NCBI GenBank assembly: GCA_021325025.1
Contig: JAJPHZ010000001.1
Span: 45,580 to 109,579, forward strand
Source of the DNA: Pseudomonadota bacterium
Lineage (GTDB): Bacteria > Desulfobacterota > Binatia > Binatales > Binataceae
Reading direction: 5' to 3'
Length of the DNA stretch: 64,000 nt
The notes under the pieces are model-generated. The model made no database searches. It was not told the DNA's origin and saw only the letters and a list, made by a program, of their open reading frames with translations. Position 1 is the first letter of the stretch; each line of letters opens with the position of its first letter. A program made the translations under genes and the position numbers. This document shows positions 52,223 to 60,018 of this stretch, piece by piece.

Positions 52223-53581
52223 TCAGGCCTGCGGGCGCTGCTCGGGCCGTCTGTACAGGCCCAATTCGTACAGTGGCTCGCGATCGTTGACCGCCCCCCG
52301 CGCGGCTCCCGCCGCCAGCCTGGTCGAACCCGGTTCCTTCTGGAAGGCATCGAGCAGGCCGATTTCCCGGCCGTACTCGCGCAGCGCCGGCATCACCTCC
52401 CGGGCGAACATGCGCATGTTGCCCATGCGCTGCTCATTGCTGGCCGGCCCCTGGACGTTGAACATGATGAAGACGCCCGGACGCAGCACGCTGAGGATAA
52501 CCTTAACCTTTTCCAGCACCGTCTTGGGGCTGCCCGCGACCAACTGCAGCCGGCCCTCGATGCGCCGCAATCCGGCGTCGAGCTTCTTCTTCACCTCGCT
52601 GTAATCGACGCCGCCGCGCTGCTCCTCCTTGGTTAGGCGCTGCAGGTTGTCGCCGCTCACTCCCAGCCAGCTTCCGGTCGGCTGCTTAGCCAGCATCCGG
52701 ATCGCAGTCTTGCTATTGTAGCCAGCCGGCATCGCATATTCGGGCAGCGCGAAGGCGTTCTGACCGCCGCCGAAGATGAAGTTTTGGGCCAGCGCGTGCG
52801 CCTTCTCATCGGTCTCGGCCACCACGGTAGGCAGCAGGTAGCCGAAATTCTCGGTTCCCGCCTGATAGCCGTACTTGACCGCCTCATCGGCATAGATGTC
52901 CCACAAATCGCAGGTCGGTCCGAGTTCCGTTCCCAGCCCGATGTAAGGATAGCGATGCTCGGCGCACCAGCGCACCGTTTCAGGGCTCAGGATGCCGGGG
53001 ATCCAAATCGGCGGATGCGGCTTCTGGTAGGGCAGCGCCCACGGATTGACGTGCCGGTAGTGGAAATGCTCGCCCTCGTAGCGAAACGGTCCCGGCCGTG
53101 TCCAGGCTTGGATGATAAAGTCATGCGCCTCGTTGAACAGTTCGCGGTTGTAGGCCGGGTTGGCGTTGTTGAAGAACTGCTCGCTGCCCGCGCCGCGCAC
53201 CCATCCGGTCACCAGCCGGCCCTGCGAAATAAGGTCGATTTCCGCCAACTCTTCCGCCATCCGCAACGGATGCTTGAGCACCGGCAGCGGATTGCCGATC
53301 AGAACGATGCGCACCTTTTTAGTCGCATAGGCCAGCACCGCCGCCTCCACGTTCATCACGCTGCCCAGGCAGAAGGGGTTGCCATGATGCTCGTTAAGCG
53401 CGACCAGGTCGAATCCCAATTCCTCGGCGTACTTGTACTCCTCGATATAGTAGCGGTAGTCCTCCGACCCTTTGACCGGGTCGAAAAATCTGTTGGACAG
53501 CCCGAAGAAGGAACGGTTCTTGAACACTTCCTCTTCGGGAACCGAGCGGTACGGGCGTTCGGTGAAATAACCTATCAGCAT
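52223..53581 (-). CDS. Luciferase-like (LLM class) flavin-dependent monooxygenase
   Basis: A 452-residue flavin-dependent oxidoreductase with a TIM-barrel. Marks are MLIGYFTERPYRSVPEEEVF, LALNEHHGNPFCLGS-like FDLVALNEHHGNPFCLGSVM, IDLISQGRLVTGWVRGAGSE, PHPPIWIPGILSPETVRWCA and ending RGAVNDREPLYELGLYRR. It uses reduced flavin from a separate reductase to oxidise organic substrates. No reductase is adjacent. Its N-terminus starts at ATG 53581, 25 bases after the hydrolase stop, in the minus-strand P450 operon. Confidence 0.92.
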   Translation of the reverse strand: MLIGYFTERPYRSVPEEEVFKNRSFFGLSNRFFDPVKGSEDYRYYIEEYKYAEELGFDLVALNEHHGNPFCLGSVMNVEAAVLAYATKKVRIVLIGNPLPVLKHPLRMAEELAEIDLISQGRLVTGWVRGAGSEQFFNNANPAYNRELFNEAHDFIIQAWTRPGPFRYEGEHFHYRHVNPWALPYQKPHPPIWIPGILSPETVRWCAEHRYPYIGLGTELGPTCDLWDIYADEAVKYGYQAGTENFGYLLPTVVAETDEKAHALAQNFIFGGGQNAFALPEYAMPAGYNSKTAIRMLAKQPTGSWLGVSGDNLQRLTKEEQRGGVDYSEVKKKLDAGLRRIEGRLQLVAGSPKTVLEKVKVILSVLRPGVFIMFNVQGPASNEQRMGNMRMFAREVMPALREYGREIGLLDAFQKEPGSTRLAAGAARGAVNDREPLYELGLYRRPEQRPQA

Positions 53582-53606
53582 GGCAATCCCCTCGAGCTGT
53601 TGATGT

Positions 53607-54392
53607 TCAGCCAGCCAGAAACTTGCTCACCGCCTTGACGAACTCAAGCGGCCGCTCAATCTCCGGGCGATGACCGGCGCCCGGAATCTCCACGACCTGG
53701 GCGGCACCCAGCGCCTTTTGGTACGCCTCGATACATCCGCGCGGCACCACCTGGTCTTTGCTGCCCCACACCAGCAACGTAGGCGTGCCGATCCCGCGCA
53801 GCAGATGGGGTAGGCTGGGATTGTGCATGTACGGCTCCCATCCCAGCCGCGAGGTTTCGGCGCGGGCGTCCTCAAAGGCCTCGAACTGCGCGGGGGTCAT
53901 CTCGCCGCCATAGATTTTGCCGAACTCCGGTGTACCTTCGGGATCAGCCACGGTGGCGCGCAGATGCGCCCGCACCGAGAGCGGAAAGAAGTCGAGAATC
54001 TCGCCCTGCGCGGGCTTGATTCCCATCGGCGCGACCAGCACCAGGCGGCGGAAGATTTTGGGATCCGCCGCCAGCATCTCCGCCGCAATAAAACCGCCCG
54101 CGGAAAAGCCGACCGCCTCTAGCGGCTCCAGCTTCAGTTCACGCACGACCTGCGAATAATAGCCCGCCAGGTCGCGGTAAGTGCGCACCCAATTAAGCCG
54201 CGGGGTCTTGCCGAACCCAGGCTGCAGCGGAATGAGCAGGGTGCGATCCAGCGCCAACTCCTCGTTCCAGGTCATCCAGCCCGTATAGCCCATCTCGTCG
54301 TGGAAAATCAGCAACGGCCTGCCGCTGCCGCCCTTGACGATAACCAGCTCGGCACCCGCCGCCTGAATCGTTTCCTCGCTAACGGTCGTCAA
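53607..54392 (-). CDS. Alpha/beta hydrolase
   Basis: A 261-residue alpha/beta-fold hydrolase. The nucleophile elbow is GFSAGG (Ser as nucleophile), and the catalytic acid and His are in VWGSKDQVVPRG and PGAGHRPEIE. The start is TTG at 54392, chosen because AGGAGGCAGTTT sits in ideal spacing upstream; the open frame to 54413 begins with another TTG. It is the first gene of the four-gene operon, and could hydrolyse an ester or lactone such as one produced by the monooxygenase. The substrate is unknown. Confidence 0.92.
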   Translation of the reverse strand: MTTVSEETIQAAGAELVIVKGGSGRPLLIFHDEMGYTGWMTWNEELALDRTLLIPLQPGFGKTPRLNWVRTYRDLAGYYSQVVRELKLEPLEAVGFSAGGFIAAEMLAADPKIFRRLVLVAPMGIKPAQGEILDFFPLSVRAHLRATVADPEGTPEFGKIYGGEMTPAQFEAFEDARAETSRLGWEPYMHNPSLPHLLRGIGTPTLLVWGSKDQVVPRGCIEAYQKALGAAQVVEIPGAGHRPEIERPLEFVKAVSKFLAG

Positions 54393-54593
54393 AACTGCCT
54401 CCTGTGGCCTCAATCGCTCTTTGCGCGGGGCGCGCCTCGAACCGGCCGATTAAACGACATGCCGCGCTCACAGACAAGACCTGTAACAGACGTTCAGATG
54501 CATCGTAAAGCGTCCTGCTGCGCGGTTATGTACTGACGATGGCAGGCGGTGGTAATTGTCTCCCACGCATCGGGCCGCCCACAGGGGAGGGCA

Positions 54594-55235
54594 ATGGAAG
54601 CGCAAGAGCTGAGCAAGATTATCGAGGAACATCACGAAGAGGGCCGCCTGACCCCGTTCGATCGGCACGTGGCGATGACGATGGTGATGGTCGCCGCGGT
54701 CCTGGCAGTAATCACCCTGATGAGCCATCGCGCCGACAGCGAGGCGCTCAGCCTGCAAGTCGAGGCCGCCAGCTTGCGCACCCAGGCCAACATCTACCAC
54801 ACCCGCGCTTCGGACGAATGGGCCTACTACCAGGCCAAGAACATTCGCAGCACTGAGTATCAGGGCTTTCTCGGCATGCTCGACGCCCTGTCCAAAGACC
54901 CGGCGGTGGGCGAGCACAGGAGCCGGGAGTTACAGGAGCAATGGGGCGCCGAAGTGCGCAGGTACGAGGGTACCGAGTTGCCCCAACTCAAGGTCGCCGC
55001 AGAGCGGATGGTCAATCAGGCGCTGGGGCTGGAAGCCAGGGCGGGAGATGCAATTCGCCGCAGCTACCAGGCCCATTTGCGCGGCGAACGGCTGGATGTG
55101 GCGGAACTCGCGGCCGAGATGGCGCTGGTGCTGTGCTCGCTGGCGGTACTGACCAAGGGCCCGCGCTTTTGGTACGCGGGCATCGCCGCCGGCGCGCTGG
55201 GCGCGCTGATCGCGCTTGGGGCGATGGCGTTGTAA
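54594..55235 (+). CDS. DUF4337-like membrane protein
   Basis: A 213-residue membrane-anchored protein. A hydrophobic segment lies at about 25-45 (VAMTMVMVAAVLAVITLMSH), followed by a long charged coiled-coil (residues 50-150), and a C-terminal pair of membrane segments (VLCSLAVLTKG, FWYAGIAAGALGALIALGAM). This matches the DUF4337 pattern. Function is unknown. The ATG at 54594 follows an AGGGGAGGG site; the frame from 54549 is not used. Its end faces the HAD gene across a hairpin at 55246-55266. Confidence 0.8.
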   Translation: MEAQELSKIIEEHHEEGRLTPFDRHVAMTMVMVAAVLAVITLMSHRADSEALSLQVEAASLRTQANIYHTRASDEWAYYQAKNIRSTEYQGFLGMLDALSKDPAVGEHRSRELQEQWGAEVRRYEGTELPQLKVAAERMVNQALGLEARAGDAIRRSYQAHLRGERLDVAELAAEMALVLCSLAVLTKGPRFWYAGIAAGALGALIALGAMAL

Positions 55236-55245
55236 GATGCGCGAC

Positions 55246-55266
55246 GCGCTAACCGTGGGTTAGCGC
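55246..55266. terminator. Bidirectional hairpin between convergent genes
   Basis: A perfect 9-base stem (GCGCTAACC and GGTTAGCGC) with a GTG loop lies between the converging DUF4337 and HAD genes and overlaps the stop codon of the HAD gene at 55260-55262. There is no strong T-run, but position and symmetry suit a two-way terminator. Confidence 0.6.
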
Positions 55267-55976
55267 CGTTGACGGACCATCGATACCAACTCTGCAAGCG
55301 ACGAAATGACCGGCGCTGGCTGCGATTTGGCCGGGGCGCCTTGATGCGGGCGGCAGATCAGGACGGCTTCGATGCCCGCGGCGTTGGCGCCAACAACATC
55401 AAGATGGGGCGCGTCGCCGACGTGCAGCGCTTCGTCCGCATTGATTCCTATCGCGGCCAGCGCGGCCCTGAACAGCTCGGCGGCGGGCTTGGCATAACCC
55501 GCCTCGGAGGAGATCGTTACCGACTCAAAGTAGGGTTGAAGGCCAAGTCCAGCCAGCAGGCGGTAAAGCCGGCCGTCGAAGTTGGAAATCACGCCCAACC
55601 TCAGCCCGGCGGCGCGCAATTGCTCCAGCGCCGGGAAGACGTCGTCGTATACCACCCAGTTGGCGGGGTCGCCGAAGAACTGGAATAGCGCGTTGAAATA
55701 CGCGTCGAAATCGGCGAACTGATGCAGGCCGGCAAAGGTTTCCGCCACCCGCTGCCGCCACCATTCGCGCTCCAGCCGGCGTATTTCCGCAATCGAAAGG
55801 CCCGCTCCAAACGCAAGCCCCGGCGCGGCGCCGAAGGAACGGCGGAACGCAGCGCTGACCGCCTGGCCGCTCACGTCGGCGCCAAAATCGCGTGCCACGT
55901 CCGCATAGAAGTCGCCGACCGGACGGCGCGTTTCGAACAGCGTCCCGGCGGCGTCGAAAAAGACCGTCTTGACCAT
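55260..55976 (-). CDS. HAD-superfamily hydrolase (HAD-IA type)
   Basis: A 238-residue phosphatase-like enzyme. The catalytic start FFDAAGTLFETRRPV has Asp8 as nucleophile, although the second Asp of D-x-D is Ala10 here, a departure from most HAD phosphatases. Later motifs are ISNFDGRLYRLL (motif II), KPAAELFRAALA (Lys, motif III) and HVGDAPHLDVVGANAAGI (motif IV acidic residues). Missing Asp10 could weaken classic phosphatase turnover, or indicate a dehalogenase or related reaction. Substrate is unknown. Confidence 0.88.
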   Translation of the reverse strand: MVKTVFFDAAGTLFETRRPVGDFYADVARDFGADVSGQAVSAAFRRSFGAAPGLAFGAGLSIAEIRRLEREWWRQRVAETFAGLHQFADFDAYFNALFQFFGDPANWVVYDDVFPALEQLRAAGLRLGVISNFDGRLYRLLAGLGLQPYFESVTISSEAGYAKPAAELFRAALAAIGINADEALHVGDAPHLDVVGANAAGIEAVLICRPHQGAPAKSQPAPVISSLAELVSMVRQRR

Positions 55977-55988
55977 CGCGCGACTGTT

Positions 55989-56117
55989 TCAGTTAAGCGG
56001 CCGCCTCACGACGATGAAGCGGCGCATCAGCGGCCCCAGGCTCCGCCAAATAAACGGCCATCCGTGCCGGATCTTGCCGCCATAAATGCCCAGCGATTGG
56101 CAGGCCAGCGACAGCAT
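55989..56117 (-). CDS. Possible 42-residue basic small protein
   Basis: A short frame reads SLACQSLGIYGGKIRHGWPF, then WRSLGPLMRRFIVVRRPLN. It is hydrophobic and basic, and lies 7 bases past the metallophosphoesterase stop on the same strand. A ribosome-binding site is not clear, so it may be chance or the remnant of a longer gene. It fills most of the gap before the HAD gene. Confidence 0.25.
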   Translation of the reverse strand: MLSLACQSLGIYGGKIRHGWPFIWRSLGPLMRRFIVVRRPLN

Positions 56118-56124
56118 TGGGACA

Positions 56125-56781
56125 TCAAAGAAACTCCAGCCGCGCGTCCAGCTTGCCATCTTCAAACCTGACCACGATGTAACCGCCGCCCTTGAACGGA
56201 CCGGCGTTGAATACTGTGGTGGGCCCGATTTTATCGACCGCCGCGGATTCGTGGATATGCCCCGAGATGCAGATCTCGGGCTTGACCTCCTCGATAAAGC
56301 GGCGCGCCGCCGTGCTGCCTACCGCCGTCCCGTTCATCAGCCGGTCGCACTTGGTCTGATGGGGCGGCGTATGACAGACCATCACCAGCGGCCGCCGCCC
56401 TTCGACCTCGCGATAGCCGCGGCGCAGCGTGTCGTAGATCTCGTCCTCGGTAAGTTCAGTTGGGGTGTGAAAGGGCGTGATGTTGGAGCCGCCGCAGCCG
56501 AACAGCGCGATCCCGTCCACCACTATGCCGCGCCCGTGCAGCGCGACGCCCTGCTCTTCCAGAAAGGGAATCACCTCACCTTGATCGAGGTTGCCCGGCA
56601 GCGCCAGCACCCGCCCGCATACGCCGCGCGCAGCCTCCAGCACCTTCCGCGCGTCCTGCGCGCCGCCGAAGTTGGTCAGGTCGCCGGAAATCACGATCAG
56701 GTCGCAGTCGCGCAGCTCCGCATCCATCCGCGCCAGGTTGCGCGTCGCCATGTGGACATCGCCAAAGGACACCAGCTTCAT
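56125..56781 (-). CDS. Calcineurin-type metallophosphoesterase
   Basis: A 218-residue phosphoesterase. Metal-binding motifs are in order: DVH (residues 8-10) near the start MKLVSFGDVH, ISGDLTNFGG, PGNLDQG (GNLD in place of GNHD), CHTPPHQTKC and GHIHES. It should hydrolyse a phosphodiester or phosphomonoester in the cytoplasm with a two-metal centre. The ATG at 56781 has an AGAGG site upstream; the longer frame to 56910 runs into the divergent gene and is not used. It is divergent from the TrmJ-like gene across 40 bases. Confidence 0.9.
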   Translation of the reverse strand: MKLVSFGDVHMATRNLARMDAELRDCDLIVISGDLTNFGGAQDARKVLEAARGVCGRVLALPGNLDQGEVIPFLEEQGVALHGRGIVVDGIALFGCGGSNITPFHTPTELTEDEIYDTLRRGYREVEGRRPLVMVCHTPPHQTKCDRLMNGTAVGSTAARRFIEEVKPEICISGHIHESAAVDKIGPTTVFNAGPFKGGGYIVVRFEDGKLDARLEFL

Positions 56782-56784
56782 CGT

Positions 56785-56815
56785 CTGACCTCTGCTGCGA
56801 CAGACAATATATAAT
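56785..56815 (+). promoter_or_regulatory. Likely promoter of the TrmJ-like gene giving a leaderless mRNA
   Basis: A perfect TATAAT at 56810-56815 lies 6 bases before the ATG at 56822. A weak -35 (CTGACC) is at 56785-56790, with 19 bases between. The usual start point would be the A of the ATG, and there is no ribosome-binding site, which points to a leaderless transcript. Confidence 0.5.
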
Positions 56816-56821
56816 ACCGCC

Positions 56822-57607
56822 ATGGCGGCGGAAGAGCGCTTCGCCTTCGTGCTGGTACGGACCAAGGCAGCAGGCAATATCGGGGCGGCGGCACGCGCGC
56901 TGGCCAACATGGGCCTGAGCGATCTGCGCCTGGTGGCGCCCGACGCCAGCGCCGACCGGATGGCGTCGGAGATGGCCGCACACGGACGCGAGGTGCTGGC
57001 GCGCGCGGCGCGCTATGCGGACCTCGGCGCGGCGGTGCACGACTGCACGTTGTCGATCGGCACCACTTGCCGTCGGGGACTATACCGCAGCGCGGCGCAG
57101 CCGCTGCGCGCCGCGATAAGCGGGCTGGCAGCAGCAAATCCGCAAGGCCGGGTCGCCTTTGTGTTCGGGCCCGAGGATTACGGGCTGTCCAACGATGACC
57201 TGCGCTATTGTCAGCGCCTGATCACGATTCCTACCGCGCCCCAGTACGCATCGATTAACCTGGCGCAGTCGGTGATGCTGGTGGCGTACGAGTTGTTCAT
57301 GGCGCTCAACGCGAGTGCCGCGGCGCGCCCGGGCGATGATCGCGCAGCGCTGTTCGCACCGGCGCCGGTCGGGGAAATCGAGCAGATGCTGGGGCGGATG
57401 GAACAGGCGCTGATTGCGATTGGCTTTCTGGCCGCGGACAACCCGCAGCGCGTCATGTTCGCGTTGCGGGCGATTTTCGGCCGTAGCGGGCTCAACCGGC
57501 GCGAACTGGACATCCTCAACGGCATCGCGCATCAGATCGAATGGTTCGCCGAGGGCGGCCGCGAAATAATCGCGGACAAGCGTCGCCGCGGCAAAAAAAT
57601 CCGCTAA
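56822..57607 (+). CDS. TrmJ-like tRNA/rRNA 2'-O-methyltransferase (SPOUT)
   Basis: A 261-residue SPOUT methyltransferase of the TrmH/TrmJ group, which methylates the 2'-hydroxyl of a tRNA nucleotide. The N-terminal marks are FAFVLVRTKAAGNIGAAARA with Asn19 and Gly, and the knot motifs RVAFVFGPEDYGLSNDDLRY and ITIPTAPQYASINLAQSVML. The C-terminal helical extension (RVMFALRAIFGRSGLNRREL) is the TrmJ-type dimer end. Starts at ATG 56822 without a ribosome-binding site. The next gene follows after 9 bases. Confidence 0.93.
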   Translation: MAAEERFAFVLVRTKAAGNIGAAARALANMGLSDLRLVAPDASADRMASEMAAHGREVLARAARYADLGAAVHDCTLSIGTTCRRGLYRSAAQPLRAAISGLAAANPQGRVAFVFGPEDYGLSNDDLRYCQRLITIPTAPQYASINLAQSVMLVAYELFMALNASAAARPGDDRAALFAPAPVGEIEQMLGRMEQALIAIGFLAADNPQRVMFALRAIFGRSGLNRRELDILNGIAHQIEWFAEGGREIIADKRRRGKKIR

Positions 57608-57616
57608 ACTAGTGTT

Positions 57617-57868
57617 GTGGCCCAGATAATTGACTTCGCCGAGATTCGCGGCGCGCGCGCCGCACAGCGCGCCGCCGCCGAGGAACGCCGCTCGCTGCAG
57701 GAGGCGGTTGAGAGGATTCGCGTCAACCTCGCCGCAGTGGTCGAGCGTCTGCGCGACGCCAGCGGCTGCGAGCGCGCCGAATTGGTGGGCCGGATGGAAA
57801 AGCTCGGCGCGATGCTGCGTTACGGAATCCTGCTGCTGGACGGAGCGGCCGAACCCGAGGAACGCTGA
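57617..57868 (+). CDS. Small helical hypothetical protein
   Basis: An 83-residue protein, mostly helical and coiled-coil-like (RRSLQEAVERIRVNLAAVVE), with an acidic end. It starts with GTG at 57617 only 9 bases after the TrmJ-like gene, so it is probably co-transcribed. There is no recognised family and no clear ribosome-binding site. Confidence 0.5.
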   Translation: MAQIIDFAEIRGARAAQRAAAEERRSLQEAVERIRVNLAAVVERLRDASGCERAELVGRMEKLGAMLRYGILLLDGAAEPEER

Positions 57869-57985
57869 GTCGCGGCGCCCGCCTTGCAGGTTTCGTCAAA
57901 TCTTAACCTTCTGCTGCATGTAGGGATGATATCCTTGCGCCACCGATAATTGCTGATCCACGATACACACACTCAGGAGGTCGTC

Positions 57986-58699
57986 TTGGCGTCATCAAGC
58001 GGCGAAGCCAACAAAATCCAGAAAGATCAGATGGTGGTCGATTTCGAGCTGGTGCGGAAGATCGCCGGCCGCAACCTGCGCGACCTGGGCGGCCATCCGA
58101 CCGCAGACGGCCGACGGGTCAAACGTCAGCACATCTACCGTTCAGCTCATCTGTCCAGCATCCCCGCACAAAGCCCGGTCGCCGGACTCAACCTCAGGAC
58201 CGTTATCACGCTGCAAAGCAGGTTGGAAGTATCGGTTCTGGGCGGGCTGGACAGCACGCTGGCAACGACGGTGCGATGGGAGCACATCCCGATCGGCGAC
58301 AAGTGGTTCAGCAAAGACGTCCCCTCCGCACCGGTCAAGCCCGGTCACGAGCATCTGGTGCTGGTCACCGAGTTTCGCGACGCTTGGCAGACGTTCTTCA
58401 TGCTGCTGGCTGAAGACGGCATTTACCCCGCGCTCTTCCATTGCTCAGCCGGACGCGATCGCACCGGGGTGGGAGCAGCGATGTTGTTGGAGCTGCTGGG
58501 CGTGGAGCGCACACGAATTCGGGAGGATTTCCTGGAGAGCAACCTCGCCTTCCCGCGCATCCCGCTCAGTCCCACCCAGCTTGACCCGCTCTTCGCGCTG
58601 ATCGACGAAAGCGGCGATATCGATTCCTTCCTGACGCACGAAATCGGCGTCAGCCCGCAGGTAATCCGGATCATCCGTCACGACCTGCTGGAGGATTAG
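57986..58699 (+). CDS. Tyrosine/serine protein phosphatase
   Basis: A 237-residue cysteine-dependent phosphatase of the Y_phosphatase-3 type. The P-loop HCSAGRDRTG has catalytic Cys153 and Arg159, preceded by the usual N-terminal RNLRDLGGHPTADGRRVKRQ and a LSSIPAQ region. The start is TTG at 57986, fixed by a CAGGAGGT site 5 bases upstream; the frame is open to 57950 but lacks such a site. It might act on phosphotyrosine or a phosphoinositide-like substrate; a link with the tyrosine kinase at 10010 is distant and speculative. Confidence 0.9.
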   Translation: MASSSGEANKIQKDQMVVDFELVRKIAGRNLRDLGGHPTADGRRVKRQHIYRSAHLSSIPAQSPVAGLNLRTVITLQSRLEVSVLGGLDSTLATTVRWEHIPIGDKWFSKDVPSAPVKPGHEHLVLVTEFRDAWQTFFMLLAEDGIYPALFHCSAGRDRTGVGAAMLLELLGVERTRIREDFLESNLAFPRIPLSPTQLDPLFALIDESGDIDSFLTHEIGVSPQVIRIIRHDLLED

Positions 58700-58740
58700 C
58701 GCGCCGCACGTGACGACGGGTTGCCCGGAGCCCTTCGCCG

Positions 58741-59667
58741 CTATTCGCGGTGCCGACGACCGGGACTGGTGCCGTGCGCCCACAAGGCGCCGTGCGAATC
58801 CAGCTCCTCCCAGTCGGTCGCGGCATCAAGCCGGCTCGACAGCGGAATCACCACGTCGTAGCCGCCGGGCGGAACCCGGTCGCCAAGGATCGCCGGATTG
58901 AGATACTGAATCTCGTAGACCTCGGAGTGGGTCGCCTGGGCGACTTTGCTCAGCGGGGTGCCGCCGGGCACGCTGATCCGGACATAGTGCGTGGGCTGCG
59001 AGTAGGTAACTTCCTCGATCCCGAATTGGCGCGCGTTCTTGGAGATGAAAGCCACCGCCATAAAGCGGCTGAGCAGGGCGCGGGTGCGCGCGGGCAGACG
59101 GGCTAACAAGCGATTGAAGTCCTCGCCCCGATCGCGTACGAAACGCGAAAGCAGGCCTGCACCGGTGTTCCAGGCAATCACGGTCAGGCGCCAGTCGCCG
59201 GTCTGGTCGTGCAGTTGGGCGAGGTATTCGGCGGCGGCCCGGGTCGATTTCAGCGGGTCGCGCCGCTCATCGAGGAACTGGTTGACCCGCAGCCCCAATT
59301 GGCGGGCGGTGGCCTTGGTCAACTGCCACGGCCCCGCCCCCGCCTTGGTGAACGAACTTTCGGCAAAGGCCAGGTAAACCATATCGGCGGGCACGCCGTA
59401 CTGCCGCAACACCTCCATCATCTGGCCCAGGTAGGGGGCGCTGCGCGCGTAGGACAGCTTCAAACCCTCCGAATGCTCCAGATAGGAATCGACGTAGGCC
59501 TGGACCGCACTATTGAGAACCAGGGGAAAAGGCGCGACTTTATGGGGCTCGGGTAGCTGGAACTGAAACTTATCCGCAGCCAAGCCATCGCCGAGACTTG
59601 ATTGCGCCCAAGCGCCAACCGGCGCCACTATCAGGAGAATCAGGATTATGAAAATCTGCCACCGCAT
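58741..59667 (-). CDS. Lytic transglycosylase (MltD-like) with LysM-type tail
   Basis: A 308-residue secreted enzyme. Signal peptide at 1-22 (MRWQIFIILILLIVAPVGAW, then AQ). The SLT domain reads GVPADMVYLAFAESSFTKAG with catalytic Glu103, then GAGPWQLTKATARQLGLRVN and IAWNTGAGLLSRFV. Residues ~225-285 (HYVRISVPGGTPLSKVAQAT, then IQYLNPAILGDRVPPGGYDV) resemble a LysM unit for peptidoglycan binding. It cuts the glycan backbone of murein in the periplasm. The start at 59667 follows the site GGAGGAGG. A long hairpin at 59694-59732 lies in its leader. Confidence 0.92.
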   Translation of the reverse strand: MRWQIFIILILLIVAPVGAWAQSSLGDGLAADKFQFQLPEPHKVAPFPLVLNSAVQAYVDSYLEHSEGLKLSYARSAPYLGQMMEVLRQYGVPADMVYLAFAESSFTKAGAGPWQLTKATARQLGLRVNQFLDERRDPLKSTRAAAEYLAQLHDQTGDWRLTVIAWNTGAGLLSRFVRDRGEDFNRLLARLPARTRALLSRFMAVAFISKNARQFGIEEVTYSQPTHYVRISVPGGTPLSKVAQATHSEVYEIQYLNPAILGDRVPPGGYDVVIPLSSRLDAATDWEELDSHGALWAHGTSPGRRHRE

Positions 59668-59693
59668 CCTGCCTCCTCCACAGTCGGTGAGTT

Positions 59694-59732
59694 GGGTTGC
59701 ACCTTAATGGTCCGAAAGTGCCGGTGCAACCC
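59694..59732 (-). promoter_or_regulatory. Long perfect hairpin in the leader of the transglycosylase gene
   Basis: A perfect 10-base stem (GGGTTGCACC and GGTGCAACCC) encloses a 19-base loop. It lies 26 bases before the gene start and about 15 bases before the ribosome-binding site. It may act as a transcript-level control or stabilising structure. No known riboswitch class was recognised. Confidence 0.4.
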
Positions 59733-59740
59733 CTGCGGTG

Positions 59741-59755
59741 ATTAGAAATTCTAAT
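59741..59755. promoter_or_regulatory. Perfect palindrome, candidate operator
   Basis: ATTAGAA-A-TTCTAAT is a perfect 7-base inverted repeat in an AT-rich stretch beside the hairpin at 59694-59732, upstream of the transglycosylase gene. It may be a repressor-binding site. The rest of the 351-base gap to 60018 shows no gene. Confidence 0.35.
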
Positions 59756-60018
59756 TATCAACATCATTTATATTAGGCCGCGATAAGGAACTGGCTCGCT
59801 TGGATGCAGCAAAAGCCTTTGGATACGGGCCAAGGAGAAACGCGCCGGCGCTCAAAAACCCCGTCCGCTCCGAAAACAAATCCGCGGCTGTGGAAGAATC
59901 CTGCGCATCCTAATGCATCCGGGCTCATCGCTGCCGCTTTTTCGGCGCACCTGTGCTCGGCAACGCAGGCCCCCGGTGGGCGCATCGCGGGCCGGGGGCT
60001 GGGTAGCGGCGCCCTTGG

